Assembly (NCBI RefSeq): GCF_014843845.1
Contig: NZ_JHQS01000122.1
Coordinates: 1 to 64,000, forward strand
Direction of reading: 5' to 3'
Origin: Mesorhizobium amorphae
GTDB lineage: Bacteria > Pseudomonadota > Alphaproteobacteria > Rhizobiales > Rhizobiaceae
Length of the DNA: 64,000 bases
Part shown: piece by piece, positions 1-8,661 of the stretch
How positions within the stretch are numbered: position 1 is the first letter of the stretch
Layout: each line of letters opens with the position of its first letter
The notes under the pieces: generated by a model
The model's database searches: none
Told to the model about the DNA's origin: nothing
What the model saw: only the letters and a program-made list of their open reading frames with translations
Made by a program: the position numbers and the translations under genes

Positions 1-56
1 ATCATCCGGGACCAAAAACCATGGCAGAACGCTTGACTTCCAAGACAGTCGCTCTG

Positions 57-108
57 GCCTGCCGGCCGTCTCCCCCGCAAGGGGGGAGATCGGCAGCCTC
101 GCTGTCCC
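57..108. repeat. Partial Mesorhizobium-type palindromic repeat
   Basis: The segment has a short hairpin formed by CTCCCCC and GGGGGAG around GCAAG, followed by a CGGCAGC..GCTGTCCC tail. It looks like half of the larger palindrome at 47188-47349, which carries the same CTCCCCC/GGGGGAG hairpin. It lies just downstream of the ArsC-like gene and may help end its transcript. Confidence 0.5.
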
Positions 109-113
109 GCTTC

Positions 114-461
114 CTACTTCACCGCGTCCTCATACGCCTCCGGCTTGAAGCCGACCAGGATGCGATCGCCGACCTCCAGCACCGGCCGCTTGATCATCGT
201 CGGCTTCGCCAGCATCAGCGCCTTGGCCTTCTTCTCGTCGAGCGCGTCTTTCTCCTTGTCCGGTAGTTCGCGAAACGTCGTACTGCCCTTGTTGAGCAGC
301 TTTTCCCAGCCGACCTTGCCGACCCATCCGTTCAGCCTGTCCGCCTCCAGCCCTTCGGCCCGATAGTCATGGAAGCGGTAGGGAACGTCGCGCCCCTCCA
401 GCCAGACGCGCGCCTTCTTGATCGTGTCGCAGGTGGTGATGCCGTACATGGTGATCGTCAA
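114..461 (-). CDS. ArsC/Spx-MgsR family thioredoxin-fold protein
   Basis: The protein begins like the YffB/ArsC-like family, with MYGITTCDTIKKAR carrying the single N-terminal cysteine. It continues through the conserved region KLLNKGSTTFRELP and ends near IKRPVLEVGDRILVGF, which is the Arg-Pro motif of the family. These small cytoplasmic proteins are glutathione- or thiol-dependent reductases or redox regulators, and many have no proven role in arsenate reduction. I prefer a TTG start at 461 because GAGG lies five bases before it. An ATG at 449 and a longer ATG form from 500 are also open. The gene is divergent from an arsR-type regulator and may share its operator region. Confidence 0.75.
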   Translation of the reverse strand: MTITMYGITTCDTIKKARVWLEGRDVPYRFHDYRAEGLEADRLNGWVGKVGWEKLLNKGSTTFRELPDKEKDALDEKKAKALMLAKPTMIKRPVLEVGDRILVGFKPEAYEDAVK

Positions 462-565
462 GACAACCTCGGACAGATGGGTTTTCGAATCTGGCGGCAA
501 GCTAGGCCCGCCCTGCCTGCTTTGCCAATGGCCTTGTCAGCATTTTCGAGTTTCGGTCTTGCCAA

Positions 566-587
566 TACTAAGGAATTTTCCTAAGTA
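566..587. promoter_or_regulatory. Palindromic operator candidate for the ArsR-type regulator
   Basis: A 22-base near-palindrome with arms TACTAAGGAA and TTCCTAAGTA lies upstream of the ArsR-family gene. It has one arm mismatch and a non-pairing central TT. A TTGCCA box at 559-564 and TAAGTA at 582-587 are 17 bases apart and could be the promoter. The palindrome covers the spacer and -10 region, as expected for an autorepressor. Confidence 0.5.
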
Positions 588-635
588 ATATGCGAAGCGC
601 CCGCAGTGGTGCGCGATCCGCAAGAAGGAAGAGGT

Positions 636-989
636 ATGAGCCTGCAGACGGCAACTCCCAGTCCGCCACCGATCGACGGCATTTTCCGCGCCCTTGCCGA
701 TCCGACGCGGCGCCTTGTGGTGGAGCGGCTGAACCGGAGCCCGGCTTCGGTCAGCGAGCTTGCCGAGCCCTTCGACATGGCGCTGCCCTCCTTCATCGAG
801 CACCTCAAGGTGTTGGAAGGCTGCGGGCTGGTGCGCTCGGAAAAGGCCGGCCGCGTCCGGACCTACCGGCTTTCGCCCGAACCGCTGAAGCTGGCCGAAA
901 ACTGGCTATCCGAGCAGCGCGCTCTTTGGGAGCGCCGTCTCGACCAGTTCGACGCCTATGTGATGACGCTGAAGGAGACAGAAAAATGA
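636..989 (+). CDS. ArsR family winged-helix transcriptional regulator
   Basis: This 117-residue protein carries the ArsR-type DNA-binding domain (residues about 10-90). It has the typical opening IFRALADPTRRLVVERL and the recognition-helix region FDMALPSFIEHLKVLEGCGLV. It lacks a clear cysteine metal site, so it belongs to the ArsR group paired with SRPBCC proteins rather than to metal sensors. The ATG at 636 is preferred over an upstream start because GGAAGAGG precedes it directly. Its stop overlaps the next start (ATGA), so the two genes are translationally coupled. It probably represses itself and its partner through the palindrome at 566-587. Confidence 0.85.
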   Translation: MSLQTATPSPPPIDGIFRALADPTRRLVVERLNRSPASVSELAEPFDMALPSFIEHLKVLEGCGLVRSEKAGRVRTYRLSPEPLKLAENWLSEQRALWERRLDQFDAYVMTLKETEK

Positions 990-1465
990 GCTATCCGTTC
1001 AAGCCAGACCCCAGACTGGACCTCATGCTGGAGCGCGTCGTCGATGCGCCGCGCGAATTGTTGTGGCGGGCCTGGACGACGCCGGAGCACGTCAAGCAAT
1101 GGTTCACGCCGAAGCCATGGATCATCACGGACTGCGAGATCGACCTTCGGCCCGGCGGGTTGTTCCGGACGCGCATGCAGTCGCCGGATGGCAAGCAAGT
1201 CAACGACCGCCATTGCTGCTATCTCGAGATCGTGCCGAACGAGCGGCTCGTTTGGACTGACGCGCTGCTGCCCGGTTTCCGACCGTCGGGCGAGCCTTTC
1301 ATCACCGCGGTGATATCGTTTCAGCCGGAAGGCAAGGCGACACGCTACACCGCGACCGCCATCCACCGCGACGAGGCGACGCGCAAGAACCATGAAGAGA
1401 TGGGTTTTTACGATGGCTGGGGAACGGTGCTCGACCAGCTTGCGGACCATGTGAAGACGATCTGA
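986..1465 (+). CDS. SRPBCC/AHSA1 (activator of Hsp90 ATPase-like) domain protein
   Basis: This 159-residue single-domain protein has the AHSA1 signature LERVVDAPRELLWRAWTTPE near its N-terminus and the C-terminal helix GFYDGWGTVLDQLADHV. The fold is a helix-grip hydrophobic pocket. Bacterial members coupled to an ArsR regulator are common, but their ligand is generally unknown. The start overlaps the arsR stop by four bases, so both come from one mRNA. No catalytic residues can be assigned. Confidence 0.85.
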   Translation: MSYPFKPDPRLDLMLERVVDAPRELLWRAWTTPEHVKQWFTPKPWIITDCEIDLRPGGLFRTRMQSPDGKQVNDRHCCYLEIVPNERLVWTDALLPGFRPSGEPFITAVISFQPEGKATRYTATAIHRDEATRKNHEEMGFYDGWGTVLDQLADHVKTI

Positions 1466-1469
1466 GATT

Positions 1470-1509
1470 GACATATGGCGGCCAGGGCACCGTCCTGGCC
1501 GCCTATGTC
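1470..1509. terminator. Bidirectional hairpin between convergent genes
   Basis: An inverted repeat with arms GACATATGGCGGCCAGG and CCTGGCCGCCTATGTC, differing by one bulged T, surrounds a seven-base loop. It sits between the AHSA1 gene and the convergent SnoaL-like gene. It lacks a strong T-run, so it may act as a transcript end-stabiliser rather than a classical intrinsic terminator. Confidence 0.6.
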
Positions 1510-1555
1510 ATGCAACGAAGCGGCAGCCACCAGCAAGCCGGTGGTGTTTCCGGCC

Positions 1556-1909
1556 TCAATAGTAGAAGCGCTCTTCGGTGATTTTGCCGTTCTTGACCGT
1601 GTACAGGCCAACCTCATCCATGGTGACGCGCTCACCGGTCGCCTTGGGCGTTATGTCAAACTTGAAGCGGACCGCGAACTGGTCGCCGTTGACATAAGGG
1701 CCCTCGACCGAGCCGCCATGGACTTCGTTGTTCTCTTGCCACCACTGGCCCTTCTGCTTGACGGTGTCCTTGCCTTCGCAGACGGCCATCGGTCCGTCCA
1801 TGGCTTCGTAGCTGGCGATGTTGTCGGCATTGTATTTCTCGGCAGCAGCTTCGTTGTTGCCCTGCTTGAGAAGCTCTGTGAAATCCTTGGCAATTTCCGC
1901 AGTGGTCAT
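1556..1909 (-). CDS. SnoaL-like/NTF2-fold protein
   Basis: The 117-residue product looks like a small NTF2-like (SnoaL/DUF4440-type) protein. It has an N-terminal helical part (AEIAKDFTELLKQGNNEAAAEKY), the motif EAMDGPMAVCEGKDTVKQK and a C-terminal sheet ending NGKITEERFYY. Such cone-shaped proteins bind small hydrophobic ligands or act as isomerases, but no substrate can be assigned here. An AGGAGG site lies just before the ATG. It is monocistronic, with the large operon upstream ending at 2068. Confidence 0.7.
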   Translation of the reverse strand: MTTAEIAKDFTELLKQGNNEAAAEKYNADNIASYEAMDGPMAVCEGKDTVKQKGQWWQENNEVHGGSVEGPYVNGDQFAVRFKFDITPKATGERVTMDEVGLYTVKNGKITEERFYY

Positions 1910-2067
1910 GTGTTCCTCCTGTCCAGACGCAATCCAGATAGGGAACCGCTTGCTGGCCTGCCACCGTCGGCCCGTTCGGTAGCTGACAACTCATGTCAGG
2001 ATGGAAGCAATGTCTGAGCGATTTGTGATGCTCAATGCTTGCGATCCGGGTTGGAGCAACCCGCTCC

Positions 2068-3051
2068 CTATGCCTGATAGCAGCCGCGTTCGATGGCGAG
2101 GCGGCGAACCAGTGCCAGTACGCTGTCAATGGTGGGCGTTGGTTGGCCGGTCAGCCGGCCCAGTTCCTGCACCGCCGTGACCAGCGCGTCGATCTCCATC
2201 GGACGGCCGCGCTCCAGATCCTGAAGCATCGAGGTCTTGTGCTCGCCGACATCGCCGGCGCCCTTGATGCGCCGGTCGACCGCGACGGGGAAGCGCACGC
2301 CGAGGCTTTCGCCGATCGCCTGCGCTTGCAGCATCATGGCGCGGGCCAGCGCGCGCGTCGCCTCGTCGGCGACGATGGATGCCAGCGTGCTGCCGGTCAG
2401 CGCCGAGATCGGATTGAAGGAGAGATTGCCCCAGAGCTTGACCCAGATCTCGTTGCGGATGTCGTCGCGCACCGGCGCCTGCAAGCCCGCCGCGACCAAT
2501 TCCCTGGCGAGCCGCGTGACACGCCCGCTCTTCTCGCCTGATGGCTCGCCGAGCGAGAAGCGCGCGCCCTCGACATGGCGGATCACGCCGGGCGCATCGA
2601 CCTCGGCGGCGGGATAGACGACCGAGCCGATGACGCGCTCCGGCCCGAGACGCTGCCAGATCGTGCCGCCGGGATCGACGGCCTGAATGCGGGTGCCTTC
2701 GAGCGCACCGCCGGCCTTGTAGAAATACCACCAGGGCACGCCGTTCTGCATGGTGACGACGGCGGTGTCCGGCCCAAGCAGCGGCGCGATCTGATCGAGC
2801 GCCGGGCCGACCGAATGCGCCTTCAGCGCCAGCACGACATAATCCTGGACGCCGAGTTCTTCGGCGCGCGCGGCGGCCCTGACCGGAGCAACGGATTCAT
2901 GGCCGTCCTCAATCAGGCGGAGTCCACTTGCCTTGATTGCATCGAGATGCGCACCGCGCGCCACGATCGACAGATCGACCTTGCCGGCGATGGCAAGCTT
3001 GGCGGCGAGGTAGCCGCCGATGGCGCCGGCGCCGAAAACGGTAACGCGCAT
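2068..3051 (-). CDS. 2-dehydropantoate 2-reductase family protein
   Basis: The 327-residue protein opens with MRVTVFGAGAIGGYLAAKLA, the NADP-binding GxGxxG of the PanE/ApbA family. Its C-terminal domain contains RNEIWVKLWGNLSFNPISAL, which carries the conserved lysine, asparagine and serine of ketopantoate reductases. The family reduces 2-oxo acids to 2-hydroxy acids. As the last gene of a catabolic transport operon it is more likely to act on a pathway intermediate than in pantothenate synthesis. Its ATG overlaps the stop of the preceding ligase gene by one base. Confidence 0.85.
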   Translation of the reverse strand: MRVTVFGAGAIGGYLAAKLAIAGKVDLSIVARGAHLDAIKASGLRLIEDGHESVAPVRAAARAEELGVQDYVVLALKAHSVGPALDQIAPLLGPDTAVVTMQNGVPWWYFYKAGGALEGTRIQAVDPGGTIWQRLGPERVIGSVVYPAAEVDAPGVIRHVEGARFSLGEPSGEKSGRVTRLARELVAAGLQAPVRDDIRNEIWVKLWGNLSFNPISALTGSTLASIVADEATRALARAMMLQAQAIGESLGVRFPVAVDRRIKGAGDVGEHKTSMLQDLERGRPMEIDALVTAVQELGRLTGQPTPTIDSVLALVRRLAIERGCYQA

Positions 3052-4571
3052 CAGCCGAGACCGAGCTTGGCGGCAAGGCCGATGCGCTGCAACTTGCCGG
3101 TCGCGCCCTTGGGGATCTCGTCGAGGATGAGGACCTTGCGCGGCACCTTGAAATCGGCGAGCCGCGTCGCGGCAAAGGAGCGGATGTCGGCTTCGCTGGC
3201 GCTCAACCCTTCGCGCAGCACGACGGCGGCGGCGACCTCTTCGCCGAGCTTGTCATGCGGCATGGCGAAGGTGACGACCTGCGCCACCGCCGGATGATCC
3301 ATCAGCACGCCGTCGACCTCGAGCGGCGAGATTTTTTCGCCGCCGCGGTTGATGATCTCCTTCAGCCGTCCGGTAACGCGCAGATAGCCGTCCTCGTCGA
3401 GCACGCCCTGGTCACCGGTGTGGAACCAGCCATGGGCGAAGGCGCTGGCATTGGCGTCCGGGTTCTTCTCATAGCCGGCCGTGACATTGGGGCCGCGAAT
3501 GACGATCTCACCGGTCTCGCCGGTTTCGAGCAAACGCCCGTCGGGAGCCATGACCGCAACGTCCGGTCCGGCGGCGGCGCCGACGCTGCCAGGCTTGCGT
3601 TGGCCAGGCGGTAGCCGGTTCGACGCCATTTGGTGCGCGGCCTCGGTCATGCCGTAGGATTCGATCACCGGGCAGGAGAAGGTCGCTTCGAGCTCGGCCA
3701 TCACCTGTGCCGGCAGCGAGGCCGAAGACGAGCGGATGAAGCGGAGCGGTGCTGCAGCCAGTGGTTCAGCATTGCGCGCGGCGCGCGGCAGGATCGCCTG
3801 ATGCATGGTGGGTACTGCCGTGTACCAGCTCGGCTTTGCTTCGCCGAGCCAATGGAAGAAACGCAGTGCGTTGAAGCCCGGCGTGCAGAAGACGCTGCCG
3901 CCAGCGGCGAGCGAGGACAGCACCGCGGCGATCAGCCCGTGGATGTGGAACAGCGGCATGATGTTGAGGCAGCGGTCGCCGGCGGTCAGGCCGAGCGTCG
4001 CGCCGATATGGGCAGCCGAGGCGGCGAGGTTGGCATGGCTGAGCGGCACCAGCTTGGGGCGTGAGGTGGTGCCCGACGTGTGCAGCAGCAGCGCGATATC
4101 GCCATCCTGCGCCAGCCCGGACAAAACAGACGGACCGACCGGTTCGCCCTCGATGCTGAAGCTTCCGGCCGGCGCATCAGGCAACGCAACGAGCCGCAGC
4201 ACGCGGATACCGAGGCGCTCGGCGACGGCGACGGCCGGACCGCTATCGTCCTTGGCGGCGAGGATTGCCTTGGCGCCGATGTCGGAGAGATAGAAATCGA
4301 GCTCGTCGGCCCGGTAGGCGGGATTGAGCGGCGCCGTCGAAGCCGCGGCCGCCACCGCGACAAAGGCCGTCGCCATCTCCGGTCCGTTGGGCAGCACGAT
4401 GGCGACGCGATCGCCACGGCCGAGGCCGAGCGCATTAAGCCGCGCCGCCGTCTCGCGGATCAGGCGGCGCAACCCGCCATGCGTGAGGGTTGTCCGATCG
4501 GGTGCTGAAATCGCCGGCGCGCCGTCTGTACCTGCGGCGATCCGTGCGATGATCGAATTCGTTTCAGACAA
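3051..4571 (-). CDS. Acyl-CoA synthetase (AMP-forming), oxalate-CoA-ligase-like
   Basis: This ANL-superfamily enzyme shows the P-loop LLLHTSGTTSRPKLVPLSH, the A5 motif SYGMTEAAHQM, the A7 motif GWFHTGDQGVLDEDGYLRVTGR and the C-terminal lysine in PKGATGKLQR. It would activate a carboxylic acid with ATP and CoA. The stretch around the A5 motif and LPPGQRKPGSVG resembles oxalate-CoA ligases (AAE3 group), which is suggestive but not decisive. I favour a TTG start at 4571 because GAGG lies six bases before it. A GTG at 4595 has no ribosome site. It overlaps the upstream hydrolase gene by eight bases and sits in a seven-gene operon. Confidence 0.85.
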   Translation of the reverse strand: MSETNSIIARIAAGTDGAPAISAPDRTTLTHGGLRRLIRETAARLNALGLGRGDRVAIVLPNGPEMATAFVAVAAAASTAPLNPAYRADELDFYLSDIGAKAILAAKDDSGPAVAVAERLGIRVLRLVALPDAPAGSFSIEGEPVGPSVLSGLAQDGDIALLLHTSGTTSRPKLVPLSHANLAASAAHIGATLGLTAGDRCLNIMPLFHIHGLIAAVLSSLAAGGSVFCTPGFNALRFFHWLGEAKPSWYTAVPTMHQAILPRAARNAEPLAAAPLRFIRSSSASLPAQVMAELEATFSCPVIESYGMTEAAHQMASNRLPPGQRKPGSVGAAAGPDVAVMAPDGRLLETGETGEIVIRGPNVTAGYEKNPDANASAFAHGWFHTGDQGVLDEDGYLRVTGRLKEIINRGGEKISPLEVDGVLMDHPAVAQVVTFAMPHDKLGEEVAAAVVLREGLSASEADIRSFAATRLADFKVPRKVLILDEIPKGATGKLQRIGLAAKLGLG

Positions 4572-5262
4572 CGCTGACCTCGATGTCGCCAACACTGTCG
4601 ATATGGCCGGTGAGAATGTCGCCGCGCTGGACGGCGCCGACGCCGGACGGCGTCCCCGAAAGGATAATGTCTCCGGGCATGAGCGTAAACAGGCCAGACA
4701 GGTAACTGATCATTTCAGGCACCTTCCAGATCATCTGGTTGAGATCGCCCGTCTGCTTGCGCTGCCCGTTCAGGTCCAGCCAGATCGCACCTTGGGCGGG
4801 ATGGCCGATCGCGCTTGCAGGAACCAGCGGGGTGCATGGCGCCGACGCCTCGAAGGCCTTGCCGACCTCCCAGGGCCGACCGAGATCCTTGGCCACGGCC
4901 TGCAGGTCGCGCCGCGTCATGTCGAGGCCGACGCCGTAGCCGAAAACGCAGTCGAGCGCTTTGTCCACCGGAATGTCCTTGCCGCCGCTTTTCAACGCCA
5001 CCACCATCTCGATCTCATAGTGGACGTCGCTGGAAGCCGGCGGATAGGGAAATTCTCCGGATATGTTGAGGTTGTCGGGGTTCTTCTGGAAGAAGAAAGG
5101 CGGCTCCTTGTTCGGATCGTGGCCCATTTCGACGGCGTGCGCCGCATAGTTGCGGCCGACGCAATAGACCCGATGCACCGGAAACAGCTTGTCCGACCGA
5201 GCGACCGGGATGGCCGGAATCGTGGTCGGTTCGATTGCGTAGTCTGCGCCGTGAATGTTCAT
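4564..5262 (-). CDS. Fumarylacetoacetate hydrolase family protein (fumarylpyruvate-hydrolase-like)
   Basis: The 232-residue protein is a short-form FAH-fold enzyme. VYCVGRNYAAHAVEMGHDP near the N-terminus is typical of acylpyruvase/fumarylpyruvate hydrolases. VHYEIEMVV supplies the two metal-binding glutamates, GVGLDMTRRDLQ the aspartate and GRPWEVGKAFE the catalytic lysine. It would cleave or decarboxylate a 2,4-dioxo acid in the cytoplasm. An AGGAG site precedes the ATG, and the start overlaps the upstream permease stop (TAATG). Substrate unknown. Its place beside an acyl-CoA ligase suggests a ring-cleavage or dicarboxylate-type route. Confidence 0.85.
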   Translation of the reverse strand: MNIHGADYAIEPTTIPAIPVARSDKLFPVHRVYCVGRNYAAHAVEMGHDPNKEPPFFFQKNPDNLNISGEFPYPPASSDVHYEIEMVVALKSGGKDIPVDKALDCVFGYGVGLDMTRRDLQAVAKDLGRPWEVGKAFEASAPCTPLVPASAIGHPAQGAIWLDLNGQRKQTGDLNQMIWKVPEMISYLSGLFTLMPGDIILSGTPSGVGAVQRGDILTGHIDSVGDIEVSVV

Positions 5263-6014
5263 TATCTTGCTCCTGCGTAGTATTCGACTTTGGCTTCGGC
5301 CCGCTCGATCAGTTCGGCGATCAGGAGGGCGAAGGCGAAAAGGATGATGGTGAGGGCCCAGAACTCGGCCATGCGGAAATTCCGCGAGAAGGTCTCGAAG
5401 AGTGCGCCATAGCCGACGATGGCGACCAGCAGCTGGCCGATCACAACGCCCTTCACGCCGCGGATGAGGCCGAGCCTTATGCCGGCGAGGATTTCCGGCA
5501 GCGCCGCCCAGAGGATGATTTTCAGGTACAGCGCCCGTCGCGAGGCGCCATAGGATCGCGCCATCTCGATGAGAGACGGCGAGATGTGCCGTACGCCGGC
5601 GCGGGTATCAAGGACGATGATCCAGATCGCAAACAGGAACACCGCCGCGACGATCGTCCTTTCGCCGAAGCCGAACAGGATCATCAGCACCGGCACCAGG
5701 GCCGAGAGCGGGGCGCTGGAAAAGATGTTGACCCACATGCCGAGCAGGTCGTCGGCGATCTTCACGCGGCCCATGAGAATGCCGAGCGGCACACCGATCA
5801 CGATCGACAGGACCATTCCGGTGAAAAACGCGCGCAGCGTCGTGACCGTCGCGCTCTGCCAGGACGGAGTCTGCACCAGACCCACAGCCGCGCTCAGCAC
5901 CTCGCTGAGTGGCGGCAGCAGGAAGACCAGGTCGAGCCTGCCGACGATCTCCCACAGCACGCACCAGACAAGCAGCGATGCCATCATCGGGACGCGGTAG
6001 CCGAAAAGGGTCAT
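5262..6014 (-). CDS. ABC transporter permease, SsuC/TauC type
   Basis: This 250-residue protein has about six membrane segments. Its EAA loop IEMARSYGASRRALYLKIIL is typical of the nitrate/sulfonate/taurine permease family (COG0600). It is the second permease of the operon, the other being at 6829-7656. Two different permeases with one ATPase suggest a heterodimeric channel, common in rhizobial members for pyrimidine or thiamine precursors and aromatic acids. The ATG overlaps nothing and follows the ATPase gene by nine bases. Confidence 0.9.
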   Translation of the reverse strand: MTLFGYRVPMMASLLVWCVLWEIVGRLDLVFLLPPLSEVLSAAVGLVQTPSWQSATVTTLRAFFTGMVLSIVIGVPLGILMGRVKIADDLLGMWVNIFSSAPLSALVPVLMILFGFGERTIVAAVFLFAIWIIVLDTRAGVRHISPSLIEMARSYGASRRALYLKIILWAALPEILAGIRLGLIRGVKGVVIGQLLVAIVGYGALFETFSRNFRMAEFWALTIILFAFALLIAELIERAEAKVEYYAGAR

Positions 6015-6023
6015 CTCAGGGCC

Positions 6024-6827
6024 TCATTCGGCATATTGCTTCAACCCCTGCCAGATTTCCTGGACCGTATCGAGATAGTGCTTGTCGCGGTGGATGAGAT
6101 CCGGGTCGCCGGAGCGGTCGATCTCGGGTTCGATGATCTGCGAAACCCTGCCCGGCCGGGGCGACAGCAGCACTATGCGATCGGATATATAAACCGCCTC
6201 CTCGATCGAGTGCGTGACGAAGATGAAGGTCTTGTTCTGGTTGCTGCGCAACCTGATCAGGTCTTCCTGAAATTTCCGCCGGTTCTGCTCGTCAACAGCC
6301 GAGAACGGTTCGTCGAGAAGCAGCACGTCAGCATCGACCGACAAGGCGCGCGCCAGACCGACGCGCTGGCGCATGCCGCCCGAAAGCTGGTGTGGATATT
6401 TATCCTCGAACCCGGCGAGCCCGACCTCGGCAATGTAGTGGCGGGCGATCTCCTCGCGCTCGGCTCTTGCCTTGCCGCGCAGTTCGAGCCCGAAGGCGAC
6501 GTTGCGGAGCGCGGTTGCCCACGGCATCAGCGCAAAATCCTGGAACACGAAGGCACGCTCGGGGCCCGGCGCGGTGACCACCTTGCCGTCGACCGCGATC
6601 GAGCCGGCGTTGGCCTTGATCAGCCCGGCGATGATCTTGAGAAGCGTCGTCTTTCCGCAGCCGCTCGGGCCGAGCAGGCTGGTCAGCTTGCCACGCGGAA
6701 AGTCGAGGTCTATGCCGCGCAAAGCTTCGGTGCTCCCGTAGCTCTTGGAGATTCCCCTCACCTCGACGATCGGATCGATTGGTGCGGGCATTGATGACGG
6801 TTCCTTTCGCAGCACAGCAGCGCGCAT
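6024..6827 (-). CDS. ABC transporter ATP-binding protein, SsuB/TauB type
   Basis: The 267-residue ATPase shows Walker A GPSGCGKTT, the Q-loop region VFQDFALMPW, the signature LSGGMRQRVGLARAL, Walker B VLLLDEPFSAVDEQ and the H-loop FVTHSIEEAV. These are hallmarks of the nitrate/taurine group. The ATG at 6827 is favoured: it is preceded by AGAGGAG and lies next to the upstream permease stop at 6829. An internal ATG at 6791 is possible. It would power uptake through the two TauC-type permeases flanking it. Confidence 0.9.
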   Translation of the reverse strand: MRAAVLRKEPSSMPAPIDPIVEVRGISKSYGSTEALRGIDLDFPRGKLTSLLGPSGCGKTTLLKIIAGLIKANAGSIAVDGKVVTAPGPERAFVFQDFALMPWATALRNVAFGLELRGKARAEREEIARHYIAEVGLAGFEDKYPHQLSGGMRQRVGLARALSVDADVLLLDEPFSAVDEQNRRKFQEDLIRLRSNQNKTFIFVTHSIEEAVYISDRIVLLSPRPGRVSQIIEPEIDRSGDPDLIHRDKHYLDTVQEIWQGLKQYAE

Positions 6828-6828
6828 C

Positions 6829-7656
6829 TCAGGCTCCTCTTGTCTCGGGCCTGAAAACACGGACCTCGATCCACTGCAGCACAATCAGCGTCAGGGTCGA
6901 AAGCGCGATAATCGAGGCAATCGTTGCATACATTTCGGCATAGTCGGCGCGCGAACGGTGAAAGGTGATCAGGTCGCCGATTCCGGTCGGCGTGATCAGC
7001 AGTTCGGCCAGCACGACGCCGACGAAGCCCGCCGCCACACCCAAGCGCAGACCCGCGAAAATGACCGGGCTGGCGTCAGGAAGGACGATCTGTGTGACCA
7101 CTTGCCAGCGCGTTCCGAGGAACGAGCGGCACATGACGACGAGCGACTCGTTGACGTTTCGCACCGCCTTGTAAGTGTTGAGCACGATGACCGGCAAAGC
7201 CAGTATCATCACAGCAAGCGTCTTGGCGGTCATGCCGATGCCGTAGACGAAAGTCACCATCGGGATGAAGGCGGCGACGGGTGCGGCCTGGAGCACGATA
7301 AACACCGGGATCAGCAGCCATTCACCGGTCCGCCACAGGCCGCACAGCGTTCCGAGGCCGACGCCGAGGAAAGCCGACAGCACTATACCGAGCAGCAAGG
7401 GTTGCAGCGTCGAGACATACGCCAACGGCAGGCTGCCGTCGGCGATCAGCCCGATGAATGCGGTGAAAGTGGCCGAGAAGGTTGGAAACGCAAAGCTCAC
7501 CGGTATGCGGCCGGCGATTTCCCAGATGCCCGCAAAAAGGGCGATCGAGACCAGCCTCAAGAGAACTGGCTGGTCCCGCCATCCACCCACTTCGCCGCGT
7601 GTCGAACGGGTCGCGAGGCCGACGGCCTCGCTCTCCGTCCTGATGCCGGTCGCCAT
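6829..7656 (-). CDS. ABC transporter permease, SsuC/TauC type
   Basis: The 275-residue protein has a cytoplasmic N-terminal tail of about 30 residues and then about six membrane helices. Its EAA loop VMCRSFLGTRWQVVTQIVLP fits the COG0600 family. It differs clearly in sequence from the permease at 5262-6014, so the pair is not a recent duplication. It is nine bases downstream of the binding-protein gene and two bases upstream of the ATPase start, so it is part of the same mRNA. Confidence 0.9.
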   Translation of the reverse strand: MATGIRTESEAVGLATRSTRGEVGGWRDQPVLLRLVSIALFAGIWEIAGRIPVSFAFPTFSATFTAFIGLIADGSLPLAYVSTLQPLLLGIVLSAFLGVGLGTLCGLWRTGEWLLIPVFIVLQAAPVAAFIPMVTFVYGIGMTAKTLAVMILALPVIVLNTYKAVRNVNESLVVMCRSFLGTRWQVVTQIVLPDASPVIFAGLRLGVAAGFVGVVLAELLITPTGIGDLITFHRSRADYAEMYATIASIIALSTLTLIVLQWIEVRVFRPETRGA

Positions 7657-7665
7657 CCGCCAGAC

Positions 7666-8661
7666 CTATTTCTTGCCGAGTTTGGCGACGGCGCGGTCGA
7701 TAGCTGCGACATCCCAGAAATCCTCGACCTTGAGGGAGGCCGGATCGCCTTCGATCTGGCCGGCAAGGCTGAAGAACCCAAAATCGTCGGCTGCGGCCTC
7801 CGCTCCGCCGCCGTTCAGCACCAGGCTGCCGGCGGTGGCCGATTCCTTGTAGTACTCGGAAATTTCCGCGTCGGCGTCGGCGCCAAGGTCGGGCAGCAGC
7901 TTGTACTTGTTGCGAAACTCGACTGCGACGGCGGGGTTCTCGGTGATCTCGCGCCCCGTCTTCATCAATTCCTCGACGAGGATATCGACATCGGCGGCAT
8001 TGTTCTTCAGATAGTCGGCGGTGGCGAACAGACCTTCGTCGGTGGCGCTGAGGTCATCGACCGGCAGCACGATGAACTTGCCGGGCGCTTCCGCCTCGAG
8101 CGCGCGCCGATTGGCCGCGTCGACGATCGAGGCTTTCAGGGTGCCCTGGATAAGCGCATTGCGCCGGACCTCGGAGCCGGGGACGTAGCTGACAGTGCCG
8201 AGCTTGATGCCGTGGGTCTTGGCCATCAGCAGCATGACGGCCTCGGTGCCGGAGCCGCGCGCCTGCACCGCCACGTCCTGTCCGTCCAGATCCTTCCACT
8301 CCTTGTAGAACTCACCGTTGACCACCGGGAAAAAGCGCAGCGTCGAAATCTGCGCGAACAGGCGAATAGGCACGCCCGCCTTCTGGATCAGCGTGTAGGG
8401 TGCACCGATGCCGACATCTGCCTGGTTGCCGACGATGGCCTGGGCGGCCAGGTCTTCATCGTTGAGCACGATCAGTTCGACGTTTACTCCGCGTTCCTTC
8501 GCGCGTTCGATGGCGGTGAGCGTCTGGATGGATTCGATTCCCGGCAAATCCCCGAACGCGATCCGCATATCGCCGGCGCTGGCAGCCTCGATCGACATTG
8601 CACTGCCGATCGCCGCGACGAGCGCGGTTGCAAGGACGGCACGTCTGGACAGCTTGGTCAT
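7666..8661 (-). CDS. ABC transporter substrate-binding protein, NMT1/SsuA type
   Basis: This 331-residue periplasmic protein starts MTKLSRRAVLATALVAAIGS, a signal sequence with possible cleavage after IEAASA. The mature part (IAFGDLPGIESIQTLTAIERAKERG) fits the nitrate/sulfonate/NMT1 binding-protein fold. The ATG at 8661 is chosen over an upstream start at 8691 because GGGAGGAAT lies before it. It is the first gene of the seven-gene operon and faces the divergent GntR regulator across an intergenic region with several TGGT half-sites. The ligand is not evident. The enzymes downstream suggest an organic acid. Confidence 0.88.
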   Translation of the reverse strand: MTKLSRRAVLATALVAAIGSAMSIEAASAGDMRIAFGDLPGIESIQTLTAIERAKERGVNVELIVLNDEDLAAQAIVGNQADVGIGAPYTLIQKAGVPIRLFAQISTLRFFPVVNGEFYKEWKDLDGQDVAVQARGSGTEAVMLLMAKTHGIKLGTVSYVPGSEVRRNALIQGTLKASIVDAANRRALEAEAPGKFIVLPVDDLSATDEGLFATADYLKNNAADVDILVEELMKTGREITENPAVAVEFRNKYKLLPDLGADADAEISEYYKESATAGSLVLNGGGAEAAADDFGFFSLAGQIEGDPASLKVEDFWDVAAIDRAVAKLGKK

